Assembly: GCF_001969815.1 (NCBI RefSeq)
Contig: NZ_MRBK01000015.1
Span: 1 to 64,000 of the forward strand
Direction of reading: 5' to 3'
Length of the DNA stretch: 64,000 bases
From: Bacillus swezeyi
GTDB lineage: Bacteria; Bacillota; Bacilli; Bacillales; Bacillaceae
Positions within the stretch are counted from its first letter, which is position 1; every line of letters starts with the position of its first letter. Below the pieces are notes generated by a model. It was not told where the DNA came from. It searched no databases and worked only from the letters and a program-made list of their open reading frames with translations. Positions 19,967-28,887 of this stretch are shown one piece after another. Made by a program: the position numbers and the translations under genes.

Positions 19967-21424
19967 ATGATTCAAATATCTGATCTCAACCGTCAATACA
20001 TAGGAGGGGAATGGAGGGACGGCCAAAGCGGCAATATGTTAGCCGATCTAAATCCATATACCCATAAAACGATTACATCTTTTCGCAAAGCAACGCCTGA
20101 TGATGTCGACCAAGCCTACAAATCGGCTTTGGAGGCGAAGAAGAAATGGGATCGCGTCGGTCCATATGAGAAAAGAGCGATTTTCGAAAAAGCCGTCGCT
20201 TACATTGAAGAGCATACAGAAGCGATTGTGTATCTCATAATGGAGGAGCTTGGCGGCACAAGGTTAAAAGCTGCTTTTGAAATTGATCTTGTCATCAATA
20301 TGATCAAAGAAGCTGCGGGCTTCCCGCTCAAGATGGAAGGGAAAATTCTGCCTTCGCCGGTTGATGGAAAAGAGAATCGGCTTTACCGGATTCCGGTCGG
20401 TGTCGTCGGAGTCATCAGTCCGTTCAATTTTCCGTTCTTTTTATCCGTCAAATCGGTTGCTCCGGCGCTTGGCGCGGGAAATGGCGTTGTGCTGAAGCCT
20501 CATGAGGAGACGCCGATTTGCGGGGGCACCTTGATTGCAAAGATTTTTGAAGAAGCCGGACTTCCGAAGGGTCTTTTGAATGTCGTTGTGACTGATATCG
20601 GAGAAATCGGAGACAGCTTTGTTGAACATCCGATTCCGAGAATCATCTCGTTTACCGGTTCAACAAAGGTCGGCAGCCATATCGGACAGCTGGCGGTGAA
20701 ACATTTTAAAAAACCGCTGCTTGAGCTTGGCGGCAACAGCGCCCTGATCGTTCTTGAGGATGCCGATTTGGAGTATGCGGTCAATGCGGCGGCCTTCAGC
20801 CGATTCACCCATCAGGGGCAAATTTGTATGTCGGCCAACCGGATTCTCGTGCAAAAAGAGGTCTATCCGCAATTTTTAAAATTGTTTTGTGAAAAGGTAT
20901 CCGCGTTTAAGACAGGAGATCCGATGGATCCTGAAACCATTATCGGGCCTGTCATTAATGAACGCCAGGCGGAACATTTAAGAAAGGCGATTGAAAAAGG
21001 AATTGCCGAAGGCGCCGTCCCGCTTATCAAGGGTGAAATCAAAGAAAATCTCGTCGAACCGACGATTTTAACCGATGTTCAGCCTGACATGTCCATCGCC
21101 CAGGAAGAGCTGTTTGGTCCGGTTGTATGCGTCATGCCGTTTCAGACAGAGGAAGAAGCGATTAAGATTGCCAATGATACAACATTTGGCTTAAGCGGGG
21201 CCGTACATACAGGAAATGTGGAACGCGGCGTTGAAATCGCCAAACAGATTGAGTCGGGTATGATCCATGTCAATGACACAACGATCAACGATGAATCGCA
21301 TGTCGCTTTCGGAGGAGAAAAGCAATCCGGACTCGGGAGGCTGAACGGCGAGTGGAGCCTTGAGGAGTTTACGACATTAAAGTGGATCTCTGTCCAGCAC
21401 CAAAAGAGAGTTTTTCCATATTAA
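19967..21424 (+). CDS. yfmT: Aldehyde dehydrogenase YfmT (aromatic aldehyde type)
   Basis: 485 residues, NAD(P)-dependent aldehyde dehydrogenase. The general base is E253 in LELGGNS and the catalytic cysteine is C287 in HQGQICMSANR. FTGSTKVG belongs to the cofactor fold. B. subtilis YfmT is regarded as a vanillin/benzaldehyde dehydrogenase. ATG 19967 is chosen because AGGAG at 19953-19957 is 9 bp upstream; ATG 19958 is too close. It is 15 bp upstream of the soluble chemoreceptor gene yfmS, and both probably come from the sigma-D-like promoter at 19889-19915. Confidence 0.92.
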   Translation: MIQISDLNRQYIGGEWRDGQSGNMLADLNPYTHKTITSFRKATPDDVDQAYKSALEAKKKWDRVGPYEKRAIFEKAVAYIEEHTEAIVYLIMEELGGTRLKAAFEIDLVINMIKEAAGFPLKMEGKILPSPVDGKENRLYRIPVGVVGVISPFNFPFFLSVKSVAPALGAGNGVVLKPHEETPICGGTLIAKIFEEAGLPKGLLNVVVTDIGEIGDSFVEHPIPRIISFTGSTKVGSHIGQLAVKHFKKPLLELGGNSALIVLEDADLEYAVNAAAFSRFTHQGQICMSANRILVQKEVYPQFLKLFCEKVSAFKTGDPMDPETIIGPVINERQAEHLRKAIEKGIAEGAVPLIKGEIKENLVEPTILTDVQPDMSIAQEELFGPVVCVMPFQTEEEAIKIANDTTFGLSGAVHTGNVERGVEIAKQIESGMIHVNDTTINDESHVAFGGEKQSGLGRLNGEWSLEEFTTLKWISVQHQKRVFPY

Positions 21425-21439
21425 AAGGAGGTTTGAAAC

Positions 21440-22291
21440 ATGAGTGAAGCAGTAAAAACAGACATCCATCCTCTCCTGGATGCTTTTGTGAAGGTTGCGC
21501 CTTTCCTGAATCAGCTGATTCAGGATGATGTGACAGTCGGTATTTATGATACAGAAAAGCTGATCATCAACATTCCGGGTAAGACATTTTCCCTGAATGT
21601 AAAACCGGGCGATCCTTTGCAGGAAGGGGACATTATTACAGACGCCATCCGTCAAAACAAAAAGAAAGTCAGCATGGTGCCAAAGGAGCTGTTTGGCTTC
21701 CCGCTTGCCGCCAGAGCGATTCCGCTGAATGACGAGAACGGCCGGGTCATCGGCGGCGTCGGACTCGGCACAAGCCTGGAAAAATCAGACCAGCTTCACC
21801 GCGTGGCAGAGAGCTTGTCCGTCATCGTTGAACAGACGGCGTCAGCCATTCAGGACATCGCCGGGTCTGTCAGCGGATTTTCCGGCCAAATGTCCGATAT
21901 CTCCAAGCAGGCGAAAGAAGTAAGTGAGAGCGCAGGTGAAATCGAAAAGATTTCCGTCACTGTTAAAGGCATTTCAGATCAAAGCAACCTGCTGGGGCTG
22001 AATGCGGCAATCGAAGCAGCCAGAGCCGGAGAATCGGGAAAAGGATTCTCTGTTGTGGCAGACGAGATCAGAAAGCTTGCGACACACTCAAAAGAAAACG
22101 TCGGCCAAATTGACCAAATCACGAAAAAGATCCACGCCTTATTGAAAGACCTTGAACATTCGATTGAAGTCATCAATGAGCATACAAGCGGCCAGGCCGC
22201 CGGTGTTGAACAAATTTCCGCGACCATGCAGGAAATCAGCAGCAATGCGCAGAACCTCGCAAAAATGGCGGAACACCATTTTGAAGACTAG
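21440..22291 (+). CDS. yfmS: Soluble methyl-accepting chemotaxis-type receptor YfmS
   Basis: 283 residues with no transmembrane segment. The N-terminal ~125 residues form a small sensory domain (LLDAFVKVAPFLNQLIQDD, DPLQEGDIITDAI). The C-terminal half is an MCP signalling coiled coil with the conserved hairpin tip NLLGLNAAIEAARAGE and KGFSVVADEIRKLA. It should interact with CheA/CheW. B. subtilis YfmS is one of its soluble receptors. An AAAAGGAGG ribosome-binding site precedes the ATG. Co-transcription with an aldehyde dehydrogenase suggests it senses a compound linked to that enzyme or to redox state; this is inference. Confidence 0.92.
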   Translation: MSEAVKTDIHPLLDAFVKVAPFLNQLIQDDVTVGIYDTEKLIINIPGKTFSLNVKPGDPLQEGDIITDAIRQNKKKVSMVPKELFGFPLAARAIPLNDENGRVIGGVGLGTSLEKSDQLHRVAESLSVIVEQTASAIQDIAGSVSGFSGQMSDISKQAKEVSESAGEIEKISVTVKGISDQSNLLGLNAAIEAARAGESGKGFSVVADEIRKLATHSKENVGQIDQITKKIHALLKDLEHSIEVINEHTSGQAAGVEQISATMQEISSNAQNLAKMAEHHFED

Positions 22292-22308
22292 ATATATAGA
22301 AAAGGAGA

Positions 22309-22339
22309 AGCTGTCCGGCAATGCCGGCGGCTTTTTTTA
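22309..22339 (+). terminator. Terminator of yfmT-yfmS
   Basis: AGCTGTCCGGCA pairs with TGCCGGCGGCT (with G-T pairs), followed by TTTTTTT. Confidence 0.8.
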
Positions 22340-22432
22340 TGAATCAGCCGCCCCCAGCCAAATCCCAATAATTAAAATTTTATTTTAAATTTTTTAGAGG
22401 ATTTTTCCCCGCCCAAATCGAAAGTGATAAAC

Positions 22433-22446
22433 GGAAACCGCTTTCA
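22433..22446 (+). promoter_or_regulatory. cre site before the SLC13-type transporter
   Basis: GGAAACCGCTTTCA matches the cre consensus with one mismatch. It ends 17 bp before the start codon, between promoter and ribosome-binding site, suggesting CcpA repression as a roadblock. Confidence 0.6.
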
Positions 22447-22463
22447 AAGGGAGGAAGGGATAT

Positions 22464-23888
22464 ATGAGAGTATATACATTAACAAAACTGACCGGATTAC
22501 TGTTGGGGCCGATCGGTTTTTTGCTGATCTTTGGCTTGATACCGGAGTCGGAGCTGGCTTATGCACCGCGGGTCGTTCTTGCTGTGACGGCATGGACGGC
22601 CGTCTGGTGGATCACGGAAGCCGTGCCGATTCCCGCAGCATCGCTGCTGCCTATCATTCTTATGCCCACATTAGGCGGTTTAGATATGGAAACGACGGCT
22701 AAGGCATACGGCGACCCGATTGTTTTTATGTATATGGGGGGCTTTATCATTGCGATCGCGATTGAGAAATGGAATCTTCACAAGCGGATGGCTTTGCATA
22801 TTTTAAAGCGCATCGGGGCGGAAAGCCATCGGGTTGTGCTGGGGGTTATGCTGGCGACAGCGTTTTTATCGATGTGGATTTCAAACGCCGCCACCGCCTT
22901 GATGATGCTTCCTGTCGCGCTCGCTATCATTAAAGAAGTGCAGGAAAAAGAGATTTTAAAAGGGGATTCCCTGCAGAAATTCAGCAAAAGCATCTTGCTG
23001 GCCGTCGCATATGCTGCGTCAATCGGAGGGCTCGCCACTTTGGTCGGCTCTGTGCCGAACGCGGTGTTTGCGGCGATGTCCAGAAAGATGCTGAATCAGG
23101 ATATTATGTTTTTTGAATGGTTTTTGTTCGGATTTCCGGTTTCTGTTCTTTTTCTGATCATTCTATATGTTTATTTAACGAAGGTGAAGTTTAAAGTCAG
23201 CCGCTTTGAAGGAAAAAAGCCCGGGTTTATCGATCATGATCTGAAGGCGCTGGGGGCGATGACAAAGGAGGAAAAATCGGTATTCGCCGTTTTTTTGGTG
23301 ACCGCATTTTTATGGATGTTCAAATTTCTCCTTCCATTTGCGGTATCAGATACGTCAATCGCCATTTTTGGTGCGGTCCTGCTTTTCTTAATTCCAAGCA
23401 CAAAGGATGAGCGGATTTTGGAGTGGAAGGATATGCAATCGCTGCCGTGGGGCCTGCTTCTCTTGTTCGGGGGCGGATTGTCGCTTGCATCGGGTTTTTC
23501 AGCAACGAACTTAACGGCATGGATCGGCGGCAAGCTTAAGCTTCTGGAAGGCCATCCATACTTGCTTGTTGTGGTCGTGTTAACGGCGTCGATTTTATTT
23601 ATGACGGAGATCATGTCCAATACGGCTGTCGCCAATATGGTGATCCCGATGACCGTCGGCCTTGGCACCGCGCTGCAGGTTGAGCCGTACGGGCTGATGG
23701 CCGCAGCTGCGCTCGCATCATCCTGCGCCTTTATGCTACCGATTTCCACCCCGCCGAATGCGGCTGTATTCAGCGCCAATGTATTGAATATGAAGGATAT
23801 GATCAGGGCGGGGTTCTGGCTGAATATTGCGGGGATTTTGATCATCGTGATCAGCGTCTATTTTTGGCTTCCGGCCGTCCTTCAGTGA
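22464..23888 (+). CDS. SLC13/DASS-family sodium:dicarboxylate symporter
   Basis: 474 residues, about 11-12 helices and re-entrant loops. The paired signature motifs are present: SNAATALMMLPVALAI in the first half and SNTAVANMVIP in the second, where the two Na+ sites and the carboxylate site form. Family members import succinate, malate, fumarate or citrate. GGGAGGAAGGG precedes the ATG. The gene stands alone between yfmS and yfmR, with a cre site directly upstream, consistent with use of C4-dicarboxylates only when preferred sugars are absent. It is distinct from the second DASS protein at 44223. Confidence 0.88.
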   Translation: MRVYTLTKLTGLLLGPIGFLLIFGLIPESELAYAPRVVLAVTAWTAVWWITEAVPIPAASLLPIILMPTLGGLDMETTAKAYGDPIVFMYMGGFIIAIAIEKWNLHKRMALHILKRIGAESHRVVLGVMLATAFLSMWISNAATALMMLPVALAIIKEVQEKEILKGDSLQKFSKSILLAVAYAASIGGLATLVGSVPNAVFAAMSRKMLNQDIMFFEWFLFGFPVSVLFLIILYVYLTKVKFKVSRFEGKKPGFIDHDLKALGAMTKEEKSVFAVFLVTAFLWMFKFLLPFAVSDTSIAIFGAVLLFLIPSTKDERILEWKDMQSLPWGLLLLFGGGLSLASGFSATNLTAWIGGKLKLLEGHPYLLVVVVLTASILFMTEIMSNTAVANMVIPMTVGLGTALQVEPYGLMAAAALASSCAFMLPISTPPNAAVFSANVLNMKDMIRAGFWLNIAGILIIVISVYFWLPAVLQ

Positions 23889-23987
23889 GATTCAGCCGTT
23901 TTAAGAGCTCACAAACCTCTCACTAGTTTTCTTTCAAAAACTGCTTTAAAATAAAGGTATGACATTACGTTAGGATTGGTAGAATAC

Positions 23988-25877
23988 ATGAGCATTTTAA
24001 AAGCTGAAGGTTTATATAAAACATACGGAGACAAGACATTATTTGATTATATATCGTTTCATATTGAAGAAAATGAGCGAATCGGCTTAATCGGACCGAA
24101 TGGAACCGGAAAAAGCAGTTTGCTTAAAGCGATAGCCGGCTTTGAATCAACGGAAAAAGGAGAGATCACGAAATCGGGCAGCCTTCAAATCGAGTACCTG
24201 CATCAGGAACCGGATTTGGATGGCTCTGAAACGGTGCTGGAGCACATTTATTCAGGCGATTCCGTGATGATGCGGACGATGAGGGCGTATGAAAAAGCAT
24301 TGCAGGAATTGAATGCGTCTCCCGACGATCAGAAGAAGCAGGAAAATCTTTTGGCCGCTCAGGGCAAAATGGATGAACATGGCGCCTGGGATGCGAACAC
24401 GGCGGCAAAAACGATTTTAACAAAGCTCGGCGTCGCCGATGTGGCAAAAGAAGTCAGGGCTCTTTCCGGAGGTCAAAAAAAGCGCGTGGCGATTGCCAAA
24501 ACACTCATCCAGCCAGCAGACCTTTTGATATTGGATGAGCCGACGAACCACCTTGATAATGAAACAATCGAATGGCTTGAAGGCTATTTGAGCGGATATC
24601 CCGGTTCAGTCGTACTCGTCACACATGACCGCTATTTTCTAAACCGGGTGACAAACCGGATCTATGAGCTTGATCGCGGCCACCTGTACACGTATAAAGG
24701 GAATTATGAAGTGTTTTTAGAAAAGCGCGCTGAACGGGAAGCGCAGGCTGAACAAAACGAAACGAAGCGGCAGAACCTGCTCAGAAGAGAGCTCGCTTGG
24801 CTGAGAAGGGGAGCCAAAGCCCGTTCGACAAAACAGAAGGCCAGGGTTCAGCGGGTGGAAGAACTGAAAGAGCAGGATGGGCCTGAAGCGGGTTCATCCC
24901 TCGATTTTGCGGTCGGCTCCCACCGCCTCGGCAAGCAGGTGATTGAGGCTGAAGGCGTTGAGATCAGCCGCGGCGGAAAACAGCTTGTCAGCTCATTTGA
25001 TGAACTGATTATACCCGGAGACCGAATCGGCATTATCGGACCGAACGGCATCGGCAAAACGACGCTGTTAAACGCGCTGGCCGGGCGCTTCGAGCCTGAA
25101 GCGGGCCGCATTACGATCGGCCAGACCGTCAGAATCGGCTATTATACACAGGATCACAGTGAAATGAATGATGCGTTGCAAGTGATTGATTATGTCAAGG
25201 AAACGGCCGAAATCGTCAAAACGGCCGACGGCCAAGTGATTACCGCCGAACAAATGCTGGAAAGGTTCCTCTTTCCGCGCCGTACGCAGCACAATTTTAT
25301 CCGCAAGCTGTCGGGCGGTGAGAAAAGGCGTCTGTATTTGCTGAAAGTGCTGATGGAGGAGCCGAATGTCCTGTTTCTCGATGAGCCGACAAATGACCTG
25401 GATACTGAAACGCTTGGGGTTTTGGAAGATTATTTAGAGCAGTTTCCAGGTGTTGTCGTGACGATATCCCATGACCGCTACTTCCTTGACCGGGTCGTCA
25501 GCCGCCTGCTCGTGTTTGAAGGGAACGGATCCATCTCGCGCTTTCACGGCTCATACAGCGAATATATGGAAAAGCAAAAGGAAATCATCCGCGAGAAACC
25601 TTCCCAGGAAGCGGCCGAGACTGTGAAACCCGAGAAAAAGAAAAGGAAAAAGCTTTCGTATAAAGATCAGCTGGAATGGGAAAGCATCGAAGACAGAATC
25701 GCAGGCCTGGAAGAAAAGCATAAACAGCTTGAAGAAGAGATCGCCGCTGCGGGCAGCGACTTTGCAAAAATCCAGACACTGATGGAAGACCAAAAGAAAA
25801 CAGCGGAAGAGCTTGAAGAGGCGATGGAGCGCTGGACCGAACTGTCGCTGATGATCGAGGAGCTTGAACAATCATAA
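23988..25877 (+). CDS. yfmR: ABC-F ATPase YfmR
   Basis: 629 residues with two ABC domains and no membrane segments. Walker A motifs are GPNGTGKSS (first) and GPNGIGKTT (second); signature motifs are LSGGQKKR and LSGGEKRR. A charged linker joins the domains and a coiled-coil C-terminal arm (about residues 545-629) is rich in E and K, as in Uup-type proteins. B. subtilis YfmR binds ribosomes and becomes critical when EF-P is missing. ATG 23988 (MSILKAEGLYKTYG) is preferred over TTG 23976; AGGA at 23972-23975 is a weak ribosome-binding site. It follows yfmS as in B. subtilis. Confidence 0.93.
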   Translation: MSILKAEGLYKTYGDKTLFDYISFHIEENERIGLIGPNGTGKSSLLKAIAGFESTEKGEITKSGSLQIEYLHQEPDLDGSETVLEHIYSGDSVMMRTMRAYEKALQELNASPDDQKKQENLLAAQGKMDEHGAWDANTAAKTILTKLGVADVAKEVRALSGGQKKRVAIAKTLIQPADLLILDEPTNHLDNETIEWLEGYLSGYPGSVVLVTHDRYFLNRVTNRIYELDRGHLYTYKGNYEVFLEKRAEREAQAEQNETKRQNLLRRELAWLRRGAKARSTKQKARVQRVEELKEQDGPEAGSSLDFAVGSHRLGKQVIEAEGVEISRGGKQLVSSFDELIIPGDRIGIIGPNGIGKTTLLNALAGRFEPEAGRITIGQTVRIGYYTQDHSEMNDALQVIDYVKETAEIVKTADGQVITAEQMLERFLFPRRTQHNFIRKLSGGEKRRLYLLKVLMEEPNVLFLDEPTNDLDTETLGVLEDYLEQFPGVVVTISHDRYFLDRVVSRLLVFEGNGSISRFHGSYSEYMEKQKEIIREKPSQEAAETVKPEKKKRKKLSYKDQLEWESIEDRIAGLEEKHKQLEEEIAAAGSDFAKIQTLMEDQKKTAEELEEAMERWTELSLMIEELEQS

Positions 25878-26030
25878 TGGACGGCTGCCCGGAGAGTAAA
25901 CGGCAAACAGTAAGCAGCCTGCTGATGGCTGGTGGTGCATCCACGCACGTGCTGCAAAGAACTTTATGATTTTCGGTTTTACCTGCTGCATCCCGCTCAT
26001 CTGCAAATGAACGATTTTTTTATAAAAAGC

Positions 26031-26065
26031 TAAGCCCAGCATAAACGTTGCTGGGCTTTGTTTTT
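26031..26065. terminator. Bidirectional terminator between yfmR and LysR gene
   Basis: AAGCCCAGC (26032-26040) pairs with GCTGGGCTT (26050-26058), followed by TGTTTTTT on the plus strand. It lies between convergent genes. Confidence 0.85.
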
Positions 26066-26067
26066 TC

Positions 26068-26964
26068 TCAACAATTGGACGAAAAATACCCGGACACTCT
26101 TGCCCTGAATAACGATGCTGCCAGACCGAGCTCCCTGTCTTTACGGACAATGAGCCCATGCGTGGAAACAATCGGCGCTGACAGCTGCAATAGCTCGAAT
26201 TGACCTGCTTCAAGTTCTTGTTTGACGGCGATTTCCGGAATGAAGGCAAAGCCGATCCCGCATCTTACAGCCTGTTTGATCATTTCGATGCTTGGGTATT
26301 CGAGGGCGCTGTTTCCTTCGATTCCGGCTTCCTGCAATAGCCGGCCCGCTTTTGTATGGTACACACAGCTTGTGCCGAAACTGATAAATGTTTCGCGGCT
26401 CAGGGCGCTCAGGCCTTCAGATTCAACTTTTTCAACCAGGTCATGGGATGCGATAAATACCAGCTTTTCTTCGAGCAAAGGGACGAACAGGATATCTGGC
26501 CGATTTGGATTTTGCGGTACAATCCCGAAATCGACGGCATGATCCAGCACCTGCTGAACGATATCTTGCTGAAACCCGCTTTCCAGTTTTAACCTGATGT
26601 TTGGATGATCTTTTGAAAATTCTTGAATCATAGTCGACATGCGCGTGAGGAAAAACGATTCCTGCATTCTGATGTCAACATTTCCTTGAGGCTGATCCAG
26701 CTCATTCATCGCTTCTTCTAAAGATCTTCCTAAATGAATAAATTGATAAGCAAATGCAGCAAGCTTCAAACCGGCCGGAGTCGGTTTCACCCCTCTTGAT
26801 AAACGCTGAAACAACCTTTGCCCGCAAGCTTGTTCCAAAAGCTGAATATGGTTGGTGACGGTTGATTGTACATACCCCAGCCGATCAGCAGCGCGGCTGA
26901 AGTTTTTTTCTTCCATCACGGCAATGAAGGTATTGAAAAATTTCCCCTCTAACATCTCAATCAT
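26068..26964 (-). CDS. LysR-family transcriptional regulator
   Basis: 298 residues. The N-terminal winged helix is typical (FFNTFIAVMEEKNFSRAADR, then QSTVTNHIQLLEQACGQRLF), followed by the two-lobed co-inducer domain (FGIVPQNPNRPDILFVPLLE, AVRCGIGFAFIPEIAV). ATG 26964 is chosen from AAGGAG nine or ten bp upstream; a longer frame to 27042 lacks support. It is divergent from a DJ-1/PfpI protein gene, the usual layout for a LysR protein controlling its neighbour. GATATC elements in the shared 129-bp region are candidate operators. Confidence 0.88.
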   Translation of the reverse strand: MIEMLEGKFFNTFIAVMEEKNFSRAADRLGYVQSTVTNHIQLLEQACGQRLFQRLSRGVKPTPAGLKLAAFAYQFIHLGRSLEEAMNELDQPQGNVDIRMQESFFLTRMSTMIQEFSKDHPNIRLKLESGFQQDIVQQVLDHAVDFGIVPQNPNRPDILFVPLLEEKLVFIASHDLVEKVESEGLSALSRETFISFGTSCVYHTKAGRLLQEAGIEGNSALEYPSIEMIKQAVRCGIGFAFIPEIAVKQELEAGQFELLQLSAPIVSTHGLIVRKDRELGLAASLFRARVSGYFSSNC

Positions 26965-26981
26965 AAAATGGTCATCTCCTT

Positions 26982-27048
26982 GATATCGATAAATAAAATG
27001 GTTTGTATCGCAATCATTCATAAGTAAAATGGATATCTTCATGATATC
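26982..27048. promoter_or_regulatory. Candidate LysR operator region
   Basis: GATATC occurs at 26982-26987 and twice as GATATC-N5-GATATC (27032-27048). The shared TGATATCG (26981 and 27042) recurs about 60 bp apart in the intergenic space between the divergent LysR and DJ-1 genes. Confidence 0.45.
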
Positions 27049-27093
27049 GTTATTTTTGTAAGGATGAAAGAGATATGGAAAGGGAGGAAAACA

Positions 27094-27759
27094 ATGAACA
27101 AAACGAGAGGATTCAGGCTTGGTGTGTATATTTTCAAGGATGCTGAAATCATAGACTATGCGGCTCCGTACGGGGTGTTCTCAGTGGCGAGGCGGCTTGA
27201 TCCCGAGCTGGACGCCTTTCTTGTGGCAGATGCGATGAAGCCGGTTCAGACTCAGGCAGGACTGATCGTTCAGCCGAATTATAGTTTTCAAGACCAGCCT
27301 GATATGGATGCTTTCTTAATTCCGGGCGGATTCGGCACACGGCAGGAGACAAATAACAAACGGCTGCATCAGTTCATCCGCTCTCTTCCTGAGACAACTT
27401 TACTGGTCAGCGTATGTACGGGGTCATGGATTTTCGGGCGAATGGGACTCTTAGACGGGGTTCCCGCCACAAGCCGCAAAGAACCGGATCGGCTGGAGGC
27501 GTCGGAAATGGGGCAGGTGCCGATCGACCGTTTAGCTGACATCGCGCCCGCCTGCAAAATCAGCCGGGCAAGAATCGTTGACAGCGGCAGAATTGTAACC
27601 GCCGGAGGCATCGCTTCAGGAATGGAAATGGGCTTTCACTTGCTGAGAAGGGCGGGTTATGATGAAAAATTCATTGCTGATGCAGCCCGTATTATGGAAT
27701 ATAAAGAGGGATACAGCCAGTATAAAGATGATATTGAATATGTGCAGGAAACGAAGTAG
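27094..27759 (+). CDS. DJ-1/PfpI-family protein (isonitrile hydratase/AraC-sensor-like)
   Basis: 221 residues with the class I glutamine amidotransferase-like fold. The nucleophile elbow is SVCTGSWIFGRMG with C108. The acidic residue expected on the preceding strand lies in DAEIIDYAAPYGVFS, and AFLIPGGFGTRQE forms the loop near the active site. The TSRKEP segment replaces the usual TTH after the elbow. Related single-domain proteins include isocyanide hydratase and PfpI-like stress proteins. ATG 27094 has GGGAGG upstream. It is divergently transcribed from a LysR regulator that probably controls it. The reaction is not known. Confidence 0.78.
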   Translation: MNKTRGFRLGVYIFKDAEIIDYAAPYGVFSVARRLDPELDAFLVADAMKPVQTQAGLIVQPNYSFQDQPDMDAFLIPGGFGTRQETNNKRLHQFIRSLPETTLLVSVCTGSWIFGRMGLLDGVPATSRKEPDRLEASEMGQVPIDRLADIAPACKISRARIVDSGRIVTAGGIASGMEMGFHLLRRAGYDEKFIADAARIMEYKEGYSQYKDDIEYVQETK

Positions 27760-27762
27760 CCA

Positions 27763-27796
27763 AAAAAGCTCAGCCGAAAGGTGCTGAGCTTTTTTT
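27763..27796. terminator. Bidirectional terminator between DJ-1 gene and folEB
   Basis: AAAAGCTCAGC pairs with GCTGAGCTTTT around a short loop, with A-run before and T-run after, between convergent genes. Confidence 0.88.
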
Positions 27797-27798
27797 CA

Positions 27799-28701
27799 TT
27801 AGCTCTTGGAAAATGACAGCCGGGCCACGGCATCATGCATATGAATCGATTCTTCATTCCGGCATTCGATGTCAAAGGCCGAGATCCAATCCATTTCGTA
27901 TAAATCAGCGGCTGTTAGGCGAATGATGTCTTCTACAAATCTCGGATTCTCGTAGGCCTGTTCAGTCACCCTTTTTTCGTCGGGCCTTTTTAAGACGGGG
28001 TGGAGCTTTGCGCTTGCATTCGTCTCCGCTGCGGCGAGTAGCTCTGTTTTAAAATCGTCAGGCATTTCCGCCTTGTCATGAATGTGCGCGGTGATGGAAA
28101 TGATGCCGCGCTGATTGTGGGCGCTGTATTCGCTGATTTCTTTTGAACATGGACAAAGAGTCGTCACATGTGAAGTCATCCCGACGGTTTGTGCCCAGCC
28201 TGTGTTTTCTTTGTAAGAAACTTTCATATGGATATCGGCATGCATCAGCCCGGGCAATTCGGTTTCAGGACTGCGGCGTTGAAAATACCAAGGAAAAGAA
28301 ACAGAAACCGAGGCGCTTTGCTGTTCCATATTGTCTGCAAGTTCCTTCGTGAAATCTTTCAGCGTATTCAGATCAACGGTCCAGTTTTTCTCATGATAGC
28401 GCTGCAGCTGCTCTGTCAGCCGGCTCATATTGATCCCTTTGCGGCTCTTGTCGAGGTTTGTTGTGAAAGAAAATGACCCGATCGTCGTCTGAGTATGCGG
28501 TATGGCGGAAGATTCGATCTGAATCGGGTGTGAAACGTTTGAGACGCCGACATGATCAATATTAAAAAAATAATCGTTCGGCATATTTTGAAGATCTGAC
28601 ATGTTTTCTTTATCAGTCGGCTTTGTTCCTTTTATCGCTTCGACTGATCCGAAGCGGCGGTGGCGTTCCGGTTTTGCGGGTAAGTGAAGTTCATGTTTCA
28701 T
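27799..28701 (-). CDS. folEB: GTP cyclohydrolase IB (FolE2)
   Basis: About 300 residues of the FolE2 family, which makes dihydroneopterin triphosphate from GTP for folate synthesis. Unlike FolE it can work with metals other than zinc. The catalytic-site cysteine region is TTLCPCSKEISEYSAHNQRG; GVSNVSHPI near the N-terminus is also typical. ATG 28701 has AAAGGAG upstream. A Zur-box-like sequence lies at 28725-28745, and zagA is divergent across 186 bp with a perfect Zur box. Together this is the zinc-starvation replacement module known from B. subtilis (yciA-yciC), where folate synthesis is protected when zinc is scarce. Confidence 0.93.
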   Translation of the reverse strand: MKHELHLPAKPERHRRFGSVEAIKGTKPTDKENMSDLQNMPNDYFFNIDHVGVSNVSHPIQIESSAIPHTQTTIGSFSFTTNLDKSRKGINMSRLTEQLQRYHEKNWTVDLNTLKDFTKELADNMEQQSASVSVSFPWYFQRRSPETELPGLMHADIHMKVSYKENTGWAQTVGMTSHVTTLCPCSKEISEYSAHNQRGIISITAHIHDKAEMPDDFKTELLAAAETNASAKLHPVLKRPDEKRVTEQAYENPRFVEDIIRLTAADLYEMDWISAFDIECRNEESIHMHDAVARLSFSKS

Positions 28702-28724
28702 TGGTGAGACTCCTTTCAACAAAC

Positions 28725-28745
28725 AAATCGTAATTATTCCTATTT
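28725..28745. promoter_or_regulatory. Zur box of folEB
   Basis: The left half AAATCGTAAT is intact; the right half reads ATTCCTATTT where the consensus is ATTACGATTT, two mismatches. It is 24 bp upstream of the folEB start. Confidence 0.75.
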
Positions 28746-28839
28746 ATTTTGAGGGAATGCTGTGATAAAATCAAGTGGTCATGTTGTGAAAGAAGATGAT
28801 TTTGCATTTGTATCCCGGATATGATGAAATATAACATAT

Positions 28840-28860
28840 AAATCGTAATAATTACGATTT
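28840..28860. promoter_or_regulatory. Perfect Zur box of zagA
   Basis: AAATCGTAAT and ATTACGATTT flank a single central A, an exact palindrome identical to the Bacillus Zur consensus. It ends 27 bp before the zagA start codon. Confidence 0.92.
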
Positions 28861-28887
28861 ATAAAAATATCAAAAAGGAGAATGAAA

